A stretch of 23,967 nt of DNA, taken from contig CAAGDP010000069.1 in assembly GCA_900768635.1 (NCBI GenBank), positions 1 to 23,967 on the forward strand. Reading direction: 5' to 3'. The stretch is from Enterobacterales bacterium (GTDB taxonomy: Bacteria > Pseudomonadota > Gammaproteobacteria > Enterobacterales > Succinivibrionaceae). The notes under the pieces are model-generated. The model was not told where the DNA came from, did not search any database, and worked only from the letters and a program-made list of their open reading frames with translations. Every line of letters starts with the position of its first letter. Positions within the stretch are counted from its first letter, which is position 1. The translations under genes were made by a program, and so were the position numbers. This document shows positions 7,301-15,087 of this stretch, one piece after another.

Positions 7301-7783
7301 ATGAATATTGATATCCGACAAATCAAAAAATTGATTGAAATTGTTGAAGAATCCTCCATCAATGAAATTGAACTGAAGGAAGGGGAAGAAAGCATCCGTG
7401 TCAGTCGTAATTCCTCAGTTGCTGTTGCGGCTGCACAGCCTCTGACTCAGACTCAGACTTATATTCCACAGGCTCCGGTCCAGTTGCAGACAGTTCAGCC
7501 ATCAGCTCCATCTGCTGATACCCAGAAATCCCAGGATATTGATGAAAGTGGTCATATTTTACGTTCTCCTATGGTGGGAACTTTCTACCGTTCACCTAGT
7601 CCGGATGCCAAACCTTTCGTTGAAGAAGGTCAGACTGTTAAGGTTGGTGATCCGCTGTGCATAGTAGAAGCAATGAAGATGCTTAATCAGATCACTGCAG
7701 ATACTTCAGGAGTTGTTAAAAAGATCCTCGTCCAGAATGGTGATGCAGTAGAGTTTGAACAGCCACTTTTCATTATTGAATAA
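7301..7783 (+). CDS. accB: Biotin carboxyl carrier protein of acetyl-CoA carboxylase
   Basis: The 160-residue protein carries the biotin that shuttles CO2 between biotin carboxylase and carboxyltransferase in the first step of fatty acid synthesis. The N-terminal region (1-38) has the usual DIRQIKKLIE start. A flexible linker rich in Ala, Pro, Gln and Ser follows (about 40-80), then the biotinyl domain (about 85-160) with the EAMKM motif and biotinylated Lys126, 34 residues from the end as in E. coli. The domain includes the SPMVGTFYR strand and the bacterial thumb segment around SPSPDAKPF. The ribosome-binding site is weak (AAGAGAG). accC follows after 16 nt. Confidence 0.97.
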   Translation: MNIDIRQIKKLIEIVEESSINEIELKEGEESIRVSRNSSVAVAAAQPLTQTQTYIPQAPVQLQTVQPSAPSADTQKSQDIDESGHILRSPMVGTFYRSPSPDAKPFVEEGQTVKVGDPLCIVEAMKMLNQITADTSGVVKKILVQNGDAVEFEQPLFIIE

Positions 7784-7799
7784 AAACAGGGCATAAGTA

Positions 7800-9143
7800 A
7801 TGCTTAAGAAAGTACTAATTGCAAATCGTGGCGAAATTGCGCTACGTATCCTTCGAGCTTGTAAGGAAATGGGCATCAAGACTGTTGCTGTCCACTCTAC
7901 AGCAGATCGCAGTCTCAAGCATGTTATGTTGGCTGATGAAACCGTTTGTATTGGCAAGCCGGCTCCAAAGGATTCCTATCTTAATGTGCCTGCTATCATT
8001 GCTGCAGCAGAAGTGACCGGTGCTGATGCTATCCATCCAGGTTATGGTTTTCTGTCAGAAAATGCAGATTTTGCTGAGCAGGTAGAACGCTCCGGATTTA
8101 CATTTATCGGTCCCCGTGCTGATACTATCCGCCTTATGGGAGATAAGGTATCTGCCATTCAGGTTATGAAAAAAGCCGGTGTCCCAACTGTTCCCGGATC
8201 AGATGGACCTGTAGGGGAAAGTCCTGAAAAAAACAGGGAAATTGCCAGACGTATCGGTTTTCCGGTAATAATCAAAGCCGCTGGTGGCGGCGGTGGTCGC
8301 GGAATGCATGTTGTATATGATGAAGCAGAACTGGAAAATGCCATAGCCCTTGCAAAATCAGAGGCTGGTCAGTTTTTCAATAATGACACTGTGTATATGG
8401 AAAAGTTTCTGGAACATCCTCGTCATATTGAGTTTCAGATCCTGTCTGACGGTCAGGGTAACACTGTTTATTTGGGTGAACGTGATTGCTCTATGCAAAG
8501 ACGCAATCAGAAGGTTATTGAAGAAGCTCCGGCACCGTTTATCTCTCAGGAAGAACGTGAGTTTATTGGCAGCAGATGTTGTCAGGCATGTAATGAAGTG
8601 GGATATCGCGGAGCTGGAACTTTTGAATTTCTGTATGAAAAAGGTCAGTTCTACTTCATTGAAATGAATACCAGAATTCAGGTTGAACATCCTGTTTCAG
8701 AGGCGATTACTGGTGTTGATATTGTAAAACAGCAGCTTCTAGTTGCCGGTGGACAGCGTTTAACATTGACTCAGAAGGATATCAAAATCACGGGTCATGC
8801 TATAGAGTGTCGTATCAATGCTGAAGATCCTAAAACATTTGTTCCGTCACCTGGCAAGATAAACCATCTGCACGTTCCAGGAGGATTGGGTGTGCGTTGG
8901 GATTCTCATGTTTATGAAAGTTATGTTGTTCCACCATACTATGATTCCATGATTGGTAAATTGATCTGTCATGCCGAAACTAGAAATAATGCCATAGCAC
9001 GTATGCGTCAGGCTCTGGATGAAATTATAGTGGAGGGGATCAAAACCAATATTCCGTTGCATAAGGAACTGATGGCTGATTCTGTCTTCGTTCAGGGTGG
9101 TGAAAACATTCATTATTTGGGTAAAAAACTTAGTTTGGATTGA
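7800..9143 (+). CDS. accC: Biotin carboxylase subunit of acetyl-CoA carboxylase
   Basis: The 447-residue ATP-grasp enzyme carboxylates biotin on AccB using ATP and bicarbonate. Key residues fall at the same numbers as in the E. coli enzyme: Lys116, Lys159, the glycine-rich loop GGGGGRG (162-168), His209, Lys238, Glu276, Glu288, Asn290, Arg292 and Arg338. Length is within two residues of the usual 449. The start is the ATG 16 nt after accB, preceded by AGGG. The gene order matches the accBC operon. Downstream the GC content drops and the usual gammaproteobacterial neighbours such as prmA are not present in the window; a polysaccharide locus follows instead. No clear terminator was found after it. 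Confidence 0.98.
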   Translation: MLKKVLIANRGEIALRILRACKEMGIKTVAVHSTADRSLKHVMLADETVCIGKPAPKDSYLNVPAIIAAAEVTGADAIHPGYGFLSENADFAEQVERSGFTFIGPRADTIRLMGDKVSAIQVMKKAGVPTVPGSDGPVGESPEKNREIARRIGFPVIIKAAGGGGGRGMHVVYDEAELENAIALAKSEAGQFFNNDTVYMEKFLEHPRHIEFQILSDGQGNTVYLGERDCSMQRRNQKVIEEAPAPFISQEEREFIGSRCCQACNEVGYRGAGTFEFLYEKGQFYFIEMNTRIQVEHPVSEAITGVDIVKQQLLVAGGQRLTLTQKDIKITGHAIECRINAEDPKTFVPSPGKINHLHVPGGLGVRWDSHVYESYVVPPYYDSMIGKLICHAETRNNAIARMRQALDEIIVEGIKTNIPLHKELMADSVFVQGGENIHYLGKKLSLD

Positions 9144-9253
9144 TAACAGTTTGATTTCTGTGTGAACTAGAAGTTGCATCTGAGTTTGCTTTTAAATGAA
9201 CTTTTATTATGTTTTTGCAATGGCGTTCTTTTTTTTGCTGAGGAGTGGAATTT

Positions 9254-9925
9254 ATGAATGCTGAGTTCTTTTCTGATAGTGTTAAAGATGAACTTATAGA
9301 TGTTTTGTGCAGTAAGTATTTTAATAAAAATTTTGGATACTTATCAAAATCGGAAATGGATTTGCTAATGTTTCATTATTATCTAAAACAGAAAAGAATA
9401 AGTAATAATGGTCAAGATCCAACGGATTATGAGGTGTCAAAAGAATTAGGTATTACTCAAGGTCGAGTAAGAGGTTTTAAGTCAAAAGATTATTTGCAAA
9501 ATATTGACGTAATTGATTGGAAAAATACTTTAATTGATTTAATCGAAAGCGGAATTTTTGTTAAGAGAAATGACAATGTTGAATTACTGGTTTCTGATGT
9601 CAATGTAATGATGGAACTACGTAATTTTTTGGAAGAAAAGGGTTTAATTGATGAATATGTGCTCAATCCTAAGGTGTTTAAATGCTCTCTTGATGTTTTT
9701 ATAAGGGTTTATGAACTGCTAAAAGGTTTAGAGGGAGGAACTGTGCTAGAAGACACGATCTCTTATATTAAAAAAGGTAAAAACGATTATCTAGATACTG
9801 AACCAAAGACGTTTAAAGAATTACTAGCAGTTTGTAGTCCAGATTTAGAAAATTTATTTCCTAAAGCTTGGGCGTATTCTTCTTTGATAACTAAGATTTT
9901 TAAATTTTTTGCGAAAGCGAAATGA
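9254..9925 (+). CDS. Unassigned protein with an HTH-like segment at the head of the polysaccharide locus
   Basis: This hydrophilic protein of 223 residues has no signal peptide or membrane segment. A stretch in the first third (DPTDYEVSKELGITQGRVRG) resembles the helix-turn-helix of sigma region 4 or related DNA-binding folds. The rest is mainly helical with no catalytic motif I can name, ending in a basic aromatic tail. I preferred the ATG at 9254, which has AGGAG 8 nt upstream, over the in-frame GTG at 9245, which overlaps that AGGAG. The gene lies 110 bp after accC and 208 bp before manC, at the point where GC drops. It could be a regulator of the locus or a small accessory or defence protein. 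The function is unknown. Confidence 0.7.
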   Translation: MNAEFFSDSVKDELIDVLCSKYFNKNFGYLSKSEMDLLMFHYYLKQKRISNNGQDPTDYEVSKELGITQGRVRGFKSKDYLQNIDVIDWKNTLIDLIESGIFVKRNDNVELLVSDVNVMMELRNFLEEKGLIDEYVLNPKVFKCSLDVFIRVYELLKGLEGGTVLEDTISYIKKGKNDYLDTEPKTFKELLAVCSPDLENLFPKAWAYSSLITKIFKFFAKAK

Positions 9926-10133
9926 TTCTTTTAAGTAGTGTAGGAATTTGGACTTTATAGTATATAGACGCAGGTTTATTTTGCATGAACTTCCTAATGC
10001 AGAAAGAACACCTCTTATTGATCAATGATTAGAAGAGAAGAAATGTTTCAGAAAAATCGGGGTGGTTCGAAAATTCATTTTGAATGTTAAGTTCTTTTGT
10101 TGTGAAGTTAATTGAGTTATTTTTAAGGAAAAA

Positions 10134-11447
10134 ATGAATCTAGTATTGTTGTCTGGTGGCTCTGGTAAGAGATTATGGCCTTTATCTAATGATGTCCGTT
10201 CAAAACAGTTTATTAAGGTATTAAAAAATCCAGATGGTCAGTATGAATCCATGGTTCAACGAGTATATAGACAAGTTCGGTCAACAGATACTGACGTTTC
10301 TATAACAATAGCAACATCAAAATCTCAGGTATCTGAAATTGTTTCTCAATTAGGCGATAATGTAGATATTTGTATTGAACCTTGCAGAAGGGATACATTT
10401 CCTGCAATAGTACTCGCTTGTTTATATTTACATTATGTAAAAAAAGTTTCCTTAGATGAAGTTGTAGTGGTATCTCCAGTAGACCCATATGTAGAAGATT
10501 CATACTTCGAAACTCTAAAAAAATTATCTGATTTAACCGATCAGACAAATGAAAGTAATCTTTCATTAATTGGTATTGAACCAACGTATCCCAGTGAAAA
10601 GTATGGTTATATTATTCCTAATGAACCAACAGAACAAAGTTTTGTAAAAATGTTTAAGGAAAAACCTGCTGCAGAAGTTGCTCAACAGTATATATCTGAA
10701 GGAGCTTTATGGAATTCTGGTGTTTTTGCGTTTAAATTGGGTTATCTAATAAACAAAGCTCATGAATTAGTAGATTTTACTGATTATGCTGATTTCTTAT
10801 CAAAGTATGATACAGTACAAAAGATAAGTTTCGACTATGCTATTGTTGAAAAAGAAGCAAAGATATCAGTGATAAGATATAAAGGTGAATGGCGGGATTT
10901 AGGTACATGGAATACTTTGACTGAAGTTTTGCCAGATCAACTTATGGGCAATGCTATTGTTTCAGAAAACTGTACTAATACTCATGTTTTAAATGACTTG
11001 CCTATTCCGGTTCTTTGTATGGGTATTCAAGATGCAATTGTAACAGCAAGTCCAGAAGGAATTTTAATATCAACAAAGGATGAATCACCAAAAATTAAGT
11101 CTTATGTTGAAAATATTGATCAACGCGTAATGTTTGCAGAAAAGTCTTGGGGTTCTTTTAGAGTTCTAAATGTATGTGAACAGGGAATGACTCTTTCAAT
11201 GGAAATTATTCCAGGAAAAAGAATGAGTTACCATTCTCATGAAAACAGAGATGAAGTTTGGGTGTTCTTATCCGGTAAAGGTCATGTTGTTATTGATGGA
11301 ATGGAAAGAACTGTATCAAAAGGTGATGTAATGACAATTTCTGCAGGATGTAGACATACCATAATAGCGGAAGAAAAAATCGAACTAATTGAAGTTCAAT
11401 TAGGTACGGAGATATCTGTTTCTGATAAGAAGAAGTTTGATTTATAA
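10134..11447 (+). CDS. manC: Mannose-1-phosphate guanylyltransferase with C-terminal mannose-6-phosphate isomerase cupin
   Basis: The 437-residue protein makes GDP-mannose from mannose-1-phosphate and GTP. The nucleotidyltransferase half starts with the pyrophosphorylase signature LLSGGSGKRLWPLS (5-18) and RSKQF, with GYIIP (158-162), FKEKP (174-178) and WNSGVFAF (193-200) further on. The C-terminal part (about 330-437) is a cupin-type mannose-6-phosphate isomerase domain with metal ligands His367, His369 and Glu374 in YHSHENRDEVW, and a later His408. It is somewhat shorter than the usual 465-480 residues, mostly in the linker region. It opens a GDP-mannose module with manA and manB on the same strand. 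An AAGGA stretch lies 4-8 nt before the ATG. Confidence 0.93.
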   Translation: MNLVLLSGGSGKRLWPLSNDVRSKQFIKVLKNPDGQYESMVQRVYRQVRSTDTDVSITIATSKSQVSEIVSQLGDNVDICIEPCRRDTFPAIVLACLYLHYVKKVSLDEVVVVSPVDPYVEDSYFETLKKLSDLTDQTNESNLSLIGIEPTYPSEKYGYIIPNEPTEQSFVKMFKEKPAAEVAQQYISEGALWNSGVFAFKLGYLINKAHELVDFTDYADFLSKYDTVQKISFDYAIVEKEAKISVIRYKGEWRDLGTWNTLTEVLPDQLMGNAIVSENCTNTHVLNDLPIPVLCMGIQDAIVTASPEGILISTKDESPKIKSYVENIDQRVMFAEKSWGSFRVLNVCEQGMTLSMEIIPGKRMSYHSHENRDEVWVFLSGKGHVVIDGMERTVSKGDVMTISAGCRHTIIAEEKIELIEVQLGTEISVSDKKKFDL

Positions 11448-11535
11448 GAATCAGACTTAACATAATACATAAAAATGAAAAGCGTTATTTTGATTAGAAT
11501 GTTGATCTTTCTATAAAATTCCAGATATAAATTTT

Positions 11536-12546
11536 ATGGATATAAGAGAGCCTTTTTTATTAAAGCCAATAGGTAAAGATTATTTATGGGGTGGTTCAAG
11601 ACTAAATACGGAATTTTCTAAGAACATCCCATTATCTCCTCTTGCTGAAACTTGGGAATGCTCAACTCATAAAGATGGTTCAAGTATTATTGCTTCTGGT
11701 GACAACCAAAGCATGTTGTTAACTGATTATATAAAACAGCATCCTGAGGTGATGGGAGATAATATTTTAAATAATCCAGACTTGAATCATGAAGAACTTC
11801 CTATTCTGATAAAATTGATTGACGCAAAATCAAATTTATCTGTACAGGTTCATCCAAATGATGAATATGCAAAAGAACATGAAAATGGTTCACTTGGTAA
11901 AACTGAAGTATGGTATGTATTGGATGCTACAACAGATGCTAGCCTAGTTTATGGCTTTTCTAACAATGTAACAAATGATATTGTTAGAGAAAGTGTGGCC
12001 AACGGTACTTTAGAAAAGTATTTGCAAAAAGTACAGGTTAAGAAGGATGATTTGTTCTTTATTCCTTCAGGAACCGTTCATGCAATCGGTGCTGGCACTT
12101 TAATTGCGGAAATTCAAGAAAATTCGAACATAACATACAGATTGTATGATTATGATAGAAAGGATAAAAATGGTAATAAAAGAGAACTTCATGTCGAAAA
12201 AGCATTAGAAGTTATGAATATGAATGCATCATCTTTACCAAAACGAAGATTAAGATATACCAAGTTTAAATCTGGTTATTATTCAGAATTTCTATGTATG
12301 TGTAAATATTTTAAACTTGATAAATTACATTTTAATTCAGACTTAAGAAAAAACTTTGTTGAATTTACATCTTCAGAAAGGTCTTTTCAGACTTTGTTAT
12401 GTACTGAAGGTTGTGGAGTTTTATATTTTGGAACTAACTTTGAGAAACATATACCTTTTTTTAGAGGAGATTGTATTTTTGTTCCTGCTAATTCATATAG
12501 CTTTAAGATACATGGTGTTGCAACTTTCTTAAAAGCAATATGTTAG
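11536..12546 (+). CDS. manA: Class I mannose-6-phosphate isomerase
   Basis: The 336-residue enzyme interconverts fructose-6-phosphate and mannose-6-phosphate. It is of the shorter class I type (around 315-340 residues). It has ETWECS (38-43), zinc ligands in SVQVHPND (Gln104, His106), Glu124 in KTEVWY, His182 in PSGTVHAIG, and the catalytic-type arginine in ITYRLYDYDR (Arg202). It feeds manB and then manC. Its activity overlaps with the cupin domain at the end of ManC. No clear Shine-Dalgarno sequence is seen before the ATG, and the 88-nt gap from manC has no terminator. Confidence 0.93.
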   Translation: MDIREPFLLKPIGKDYLWGGSRLNTEFSKNIPLSPLAETWECSTHKDGSSIIASGDNQSMLLTDYIKQHPEVMGDNILNNPDLNHEELPILIKLIDAKSNLSVQVHPNDEYAKEHENGSLGKTEVWYVLDATTDASLVYGFSNNVTNDIVRESVANGTLEKYLQKVQVKKDDLFFIPSGTVHAIGAGTLIAEIQENSNITYRLYDYDRKDKNGNKRELHVEKALEVMNMNASSLPKRRLRYTKFKSGYYSEFLCMCKYFKLDKLHFNSDLRKNFVEFTSSERSFQTLLCTEGCGVLYFGTNFEKHIPFFRGDCIFVPANSYSFKIHGVATFLKAIC

Positions 12547-12838
12547 TTTAGTTTTTATAAAAGCCAATTAACTTTTAAACCAAAATCATGCGTTGCACTG
12601 TGAAAAATGAAAATTTTAAAAATGCTACAAAAGATCTGAAGGGTAAAGCAACTGTTCAGGCAGGACGTGGATAAAGAGTGATTAGAAATTACAAAATCTA
12701 AACTGCTCTCTTTTTCAAGTACTTTTTTTGATAAAATTCTGATCAAATACTGATAATTAAGGCTATATGTAGAGCTATTTCTCAAAAATACTGGGGTGAG
12801 TAGTAATAACTCCAATAAACATAATTAGGATTGATGAA

Positions 12839-14191
12839 ATGTTGGACTTAAATGGCTTTAAAGCTTACGATATTAGAGGAAGATATCCTGTAACATTAAA
12901 TGAAGAGTTAGCAAAGAATATTGGTTACGCTTATGCTAAAGAATTTTTACCTAAAAGTGTAGTTATTGGATTTGACGCTCGTTTGTCTGGTCCAAACTTG
13001 TACCATGCGTTAGCTGATGGCCTAAGAGCTGCTGGTGTTGATGTAACTGGTATTGGTATGTGTGGTACAGAAGAGATATACTATGCTTCTTTTGCCAAAG
13101 GTTTTGAAGGCGGTATTATGGTAACAGGTAGTCATAATCCTGCTGATGAAAATGGTTTCAAAATGGTAAGAGGTGGAGCTGTACCTGTAAGTGGTGATTC
13201 TGGTTTATTCGCTATCAGAGACAGAATAGCAAATGGTCAAAATATTCCAGAAAAACTAATTGGTTCATTTACTGAAACATCCTTTAGAGATGATTATGTG
13301 GAACATCTTTTAAGCTATATAGATCAATCTAAGCTTAAGAAGTTAAAGATTGTAGCAGATCCTGGTAATGGTTGTGCCGGTTTAGTTTTAGAAAAATTAA
13401 CTAAGAAGTTACCTTTTGATTTTACGATTATTAATGCTCAACCAGATGGTAATTTCCCTAACGGTGTTCCTAATCCTTTACTTCCAACTAGCAGAAATAT
13501 CACAGTTAAGGCTGTAAAAGAACATAAAGCTGATATCGGTTTAGCTTGGGATGGTGACTTTGATCGATGTTTCTTCTACGATTCAGATGGTAATTTTATT
13601 GAAGGCTATTATTTAGTAGGTATGATTGCAGAATCATTACTTCAACTAAATCCCGGTTCGAAGATTATTCATGATCCTCGATTAACTTGGAATACTCAGG
13701 AAGTTGTTAAGAATGCTGGCGGTACTGCAATTGAATCAAAAACAGGTCATGCATTTATCAAAGAAAGAATGAGAAAAGAAGATGCTCTTTATGGTGGTGA
13801 AATGAGTGCTCATCATTACTTTAGGGATTTTTCTTATTGTGATTCAGGCATGATTTCTTGGCTATTAGTAGCTCAACTTCTTTGTACTTCAGGTAAAACT
13901 TTAGCAGAGTTTGTAGAATCAGCAATTCAGGCACATCCTTGTTCAGGTGAAATCAATTCAAAGGTTGCCGATATAAAGTCAATAGTAGCCCAGGTTGAAG
14001 ATTTATATGGCAAAATGCCTGGTGCTATTGTAAAACATATTGATGGTTTATCGGTTGAATTTAAAGATTGGAGATTTAATCTAAGAGGTTCAAATACAGA
14101 ACCTATTTTACGATTAAATGTTGAATCGAAGAATAATCGGCAATTGATGGAAGAAAAAACAAAAGAATTATTAGAAATTATCAGAAAATGA
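12839..14191 (+). CDS. manB: Phosphomannomutase
   Basis: The 450-residue alpha-D-phosphohexomutase converts mannose-6-phosphate to mannose-1-phosphate for ManC. It has the phosphoserine loop VTGSHNPADENGFK with Ser98, the metal-binding loop WDGDFDRCFF (Asp238, Asp240, Asp242), the sugar-specificity loop GGEMSAHHYFRDF (319-331), and the C-terminal phosphate-binding loop RGSNTEPILRLN. Length is normal for the family, and some members also act on glucose phosphates. A 292-bp gap containing no convincing gene separates it from manA. The region between its stop and the following hddA remnant looks degraded. Confidence 0.95.
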   Translation: MLDLNGFKAYDIRGRYPVTLNEELAKNIGYAYAKEFLPKSVVIGFDARLSGPNLYHALADGLRAAGVDVTGIGMCGTEEIYYASFAKGFEGGIMVTGSHNPADENGFKMVRGGAVPVSGDSGLFAIRDRIANGQNIPEKLIGSFTETSFRDDYVEHLLSYIDQSKLKKLKIVADPGNGCAGLVLEKLTKKLPFDFTIINAQPDGNFPNGVPNPLLPTSRNITVKAVKEHKADIGLAWDGDFDRCFFYDSDGNFIEGYYLVGMIAESLLQLNPGSKIIHDPRLTWNTQEVVKNAGGTAIESKTGHAFIKERMRKEDALYGGEMSAHHYFRDFSYCDSGMISWLLVAQLLCTSGKTLAEFVESAIQAHPCSGEINSKVADIKSIVAQVEDLYGKMPGAIVKHIDGLSVEFKDWRFNLRGSNTEPILRLNVESKNNRQLMEEKTKELLEIIRK

Positions 14192-14358
14192 GATTTTGAT
14201 AAGCATAAATTTCAATAGAATAGTGAGATGATGTCCAAAGGATAATCCAAGGAAATCGAAGCTGTCTGTTCAATAGATCCTGACTTGACGCACGGAATTT
14301 ATCTTGGAAACGTGATTTACAGACTAAACTATAAACTATAAATAAAAAAAGGTGATAG

Positions 14359-14811
14359 AGAGAGCGCAGATTCAAATTCACTATTATTAAAAATACAGCT
14401 ACTTGTACTCTGTCTGCTGAGATAATCGAACTTCTGATCAGGAATGTAAATGCGTATTCTGAAAAGACTCTTGAGTCTATGCATAACCTTAAGCAGGGAG
14501 CAATAGATATGAAAGAAGCTCTGGTAACAGGCCGTATCGACAGACTTGGTGAAATTATGCATCAAGGATGGATAAATAAGAAAAATACCTCATCTTTCAT
14601 ATCCAATCCAAAGATTGATGAAATATATGAGGTTGCATTAAAAGCTGGTGCAACCGGAGGTAAAATATCCGGAGCCGGTGGGGGCGGTTTCTTCATGTTT
14701 TACTGCCCCGGTAACACGCGTTATCGCGTAATTGAAAAGTTATCAAAATTTGGCGGAGAGTTTAGAAGATTTTCCTTCGTAAAGGATGGCGCAATAAGCT
14801 GGAGAGTTTAA
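14359..14811 (+). pseudogene. hddA: 3' remnant of a D-glycero-D-manno-heptose 7-phosphate kinase gene (GHMP kinase)
   Basis: Only the C-terminal third of an HddA-like GHMP kinase is present, about 130-150 codons against about 330 normally. The frame is open from 14359, just after a TAG, but family-like sequence begins near EIIELL (14419). Recognisable parts are the MKEAL segment, the W-x-x-K-K-x-T-S-S-F-I-S block, KIDEIYEVALKAGA, and the third GHMP motif GGKISGAGGGGFF, with a normal C-terminus. The N-terminal ATP-binding motif P-x-x-x-G-L-x-S-S-A is missing, so it cannot be a working kinase. It follows manB, where heptose or mannose activation genes are expected. The first ATG (14479) has no good ribosome-binding site. 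It is most likely a decayed gene left by recombination within the sugar locus. Confidence 0.8.
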
Positions 14812-14966
14812 GGGGGAGAGCTAATAAGAGCAATCAGATGTTTTTGTCGTAATATTTAGTATCCGTTGGTAGTGATATTTTATACCATATTTTTCCTGCA
14901 TGCACACCACGGACGATGGTAATTCTTGTTCAGAGAAATCTATGACAATGCATTTCTACAAATATT

Positions 14967-14987
14967 AAAAACGGCACACCGTGTTTT
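14967..14987 (+). terminator. Weak terminator-like hairpin after the hddA remnant
   Basis: ACGG and CCGT pair around CACA, flanked by AAA on the left and GTTTTATTT on the right. The stem is short, so this is a weak candidate for a Rho-independent terminator before the glycosyltransferase gene. Confidence 0.2.
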
Positions 14988-15087
14988 ATTTCATCCTTAG
15001 AGTTGATAATGTTTTTGGGATTTCCTGTGGTGTTGGTAAGTATGGTATTGAGTTCTTTTCTCGATACTATGTAATAATTTGATAATT

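Noticed and set aside
9181..9253. T-run after accC as a possible terminator
   Set aside because: Only a 4-bp GAAC/GTTC stem with a long loop precedes the T8 run, too weak to call.
9926..10133. Possible JUMPstart/ops element upstream of the sugar locus
   Set aside because: No GGCGGTAG core is present.
12555..12815. Minus-strand frame of 86 codons between manA and manB
   Set aside because: It lies opposite the direction of the operon in an AT-rich gap, has no start signal and no family resemblance.
14181..14565. Minus-strand frames over the manB end and the hddA remnant
   Set aside because: They overlap the recognisable hddA frame or debris and show no conserved motifs.
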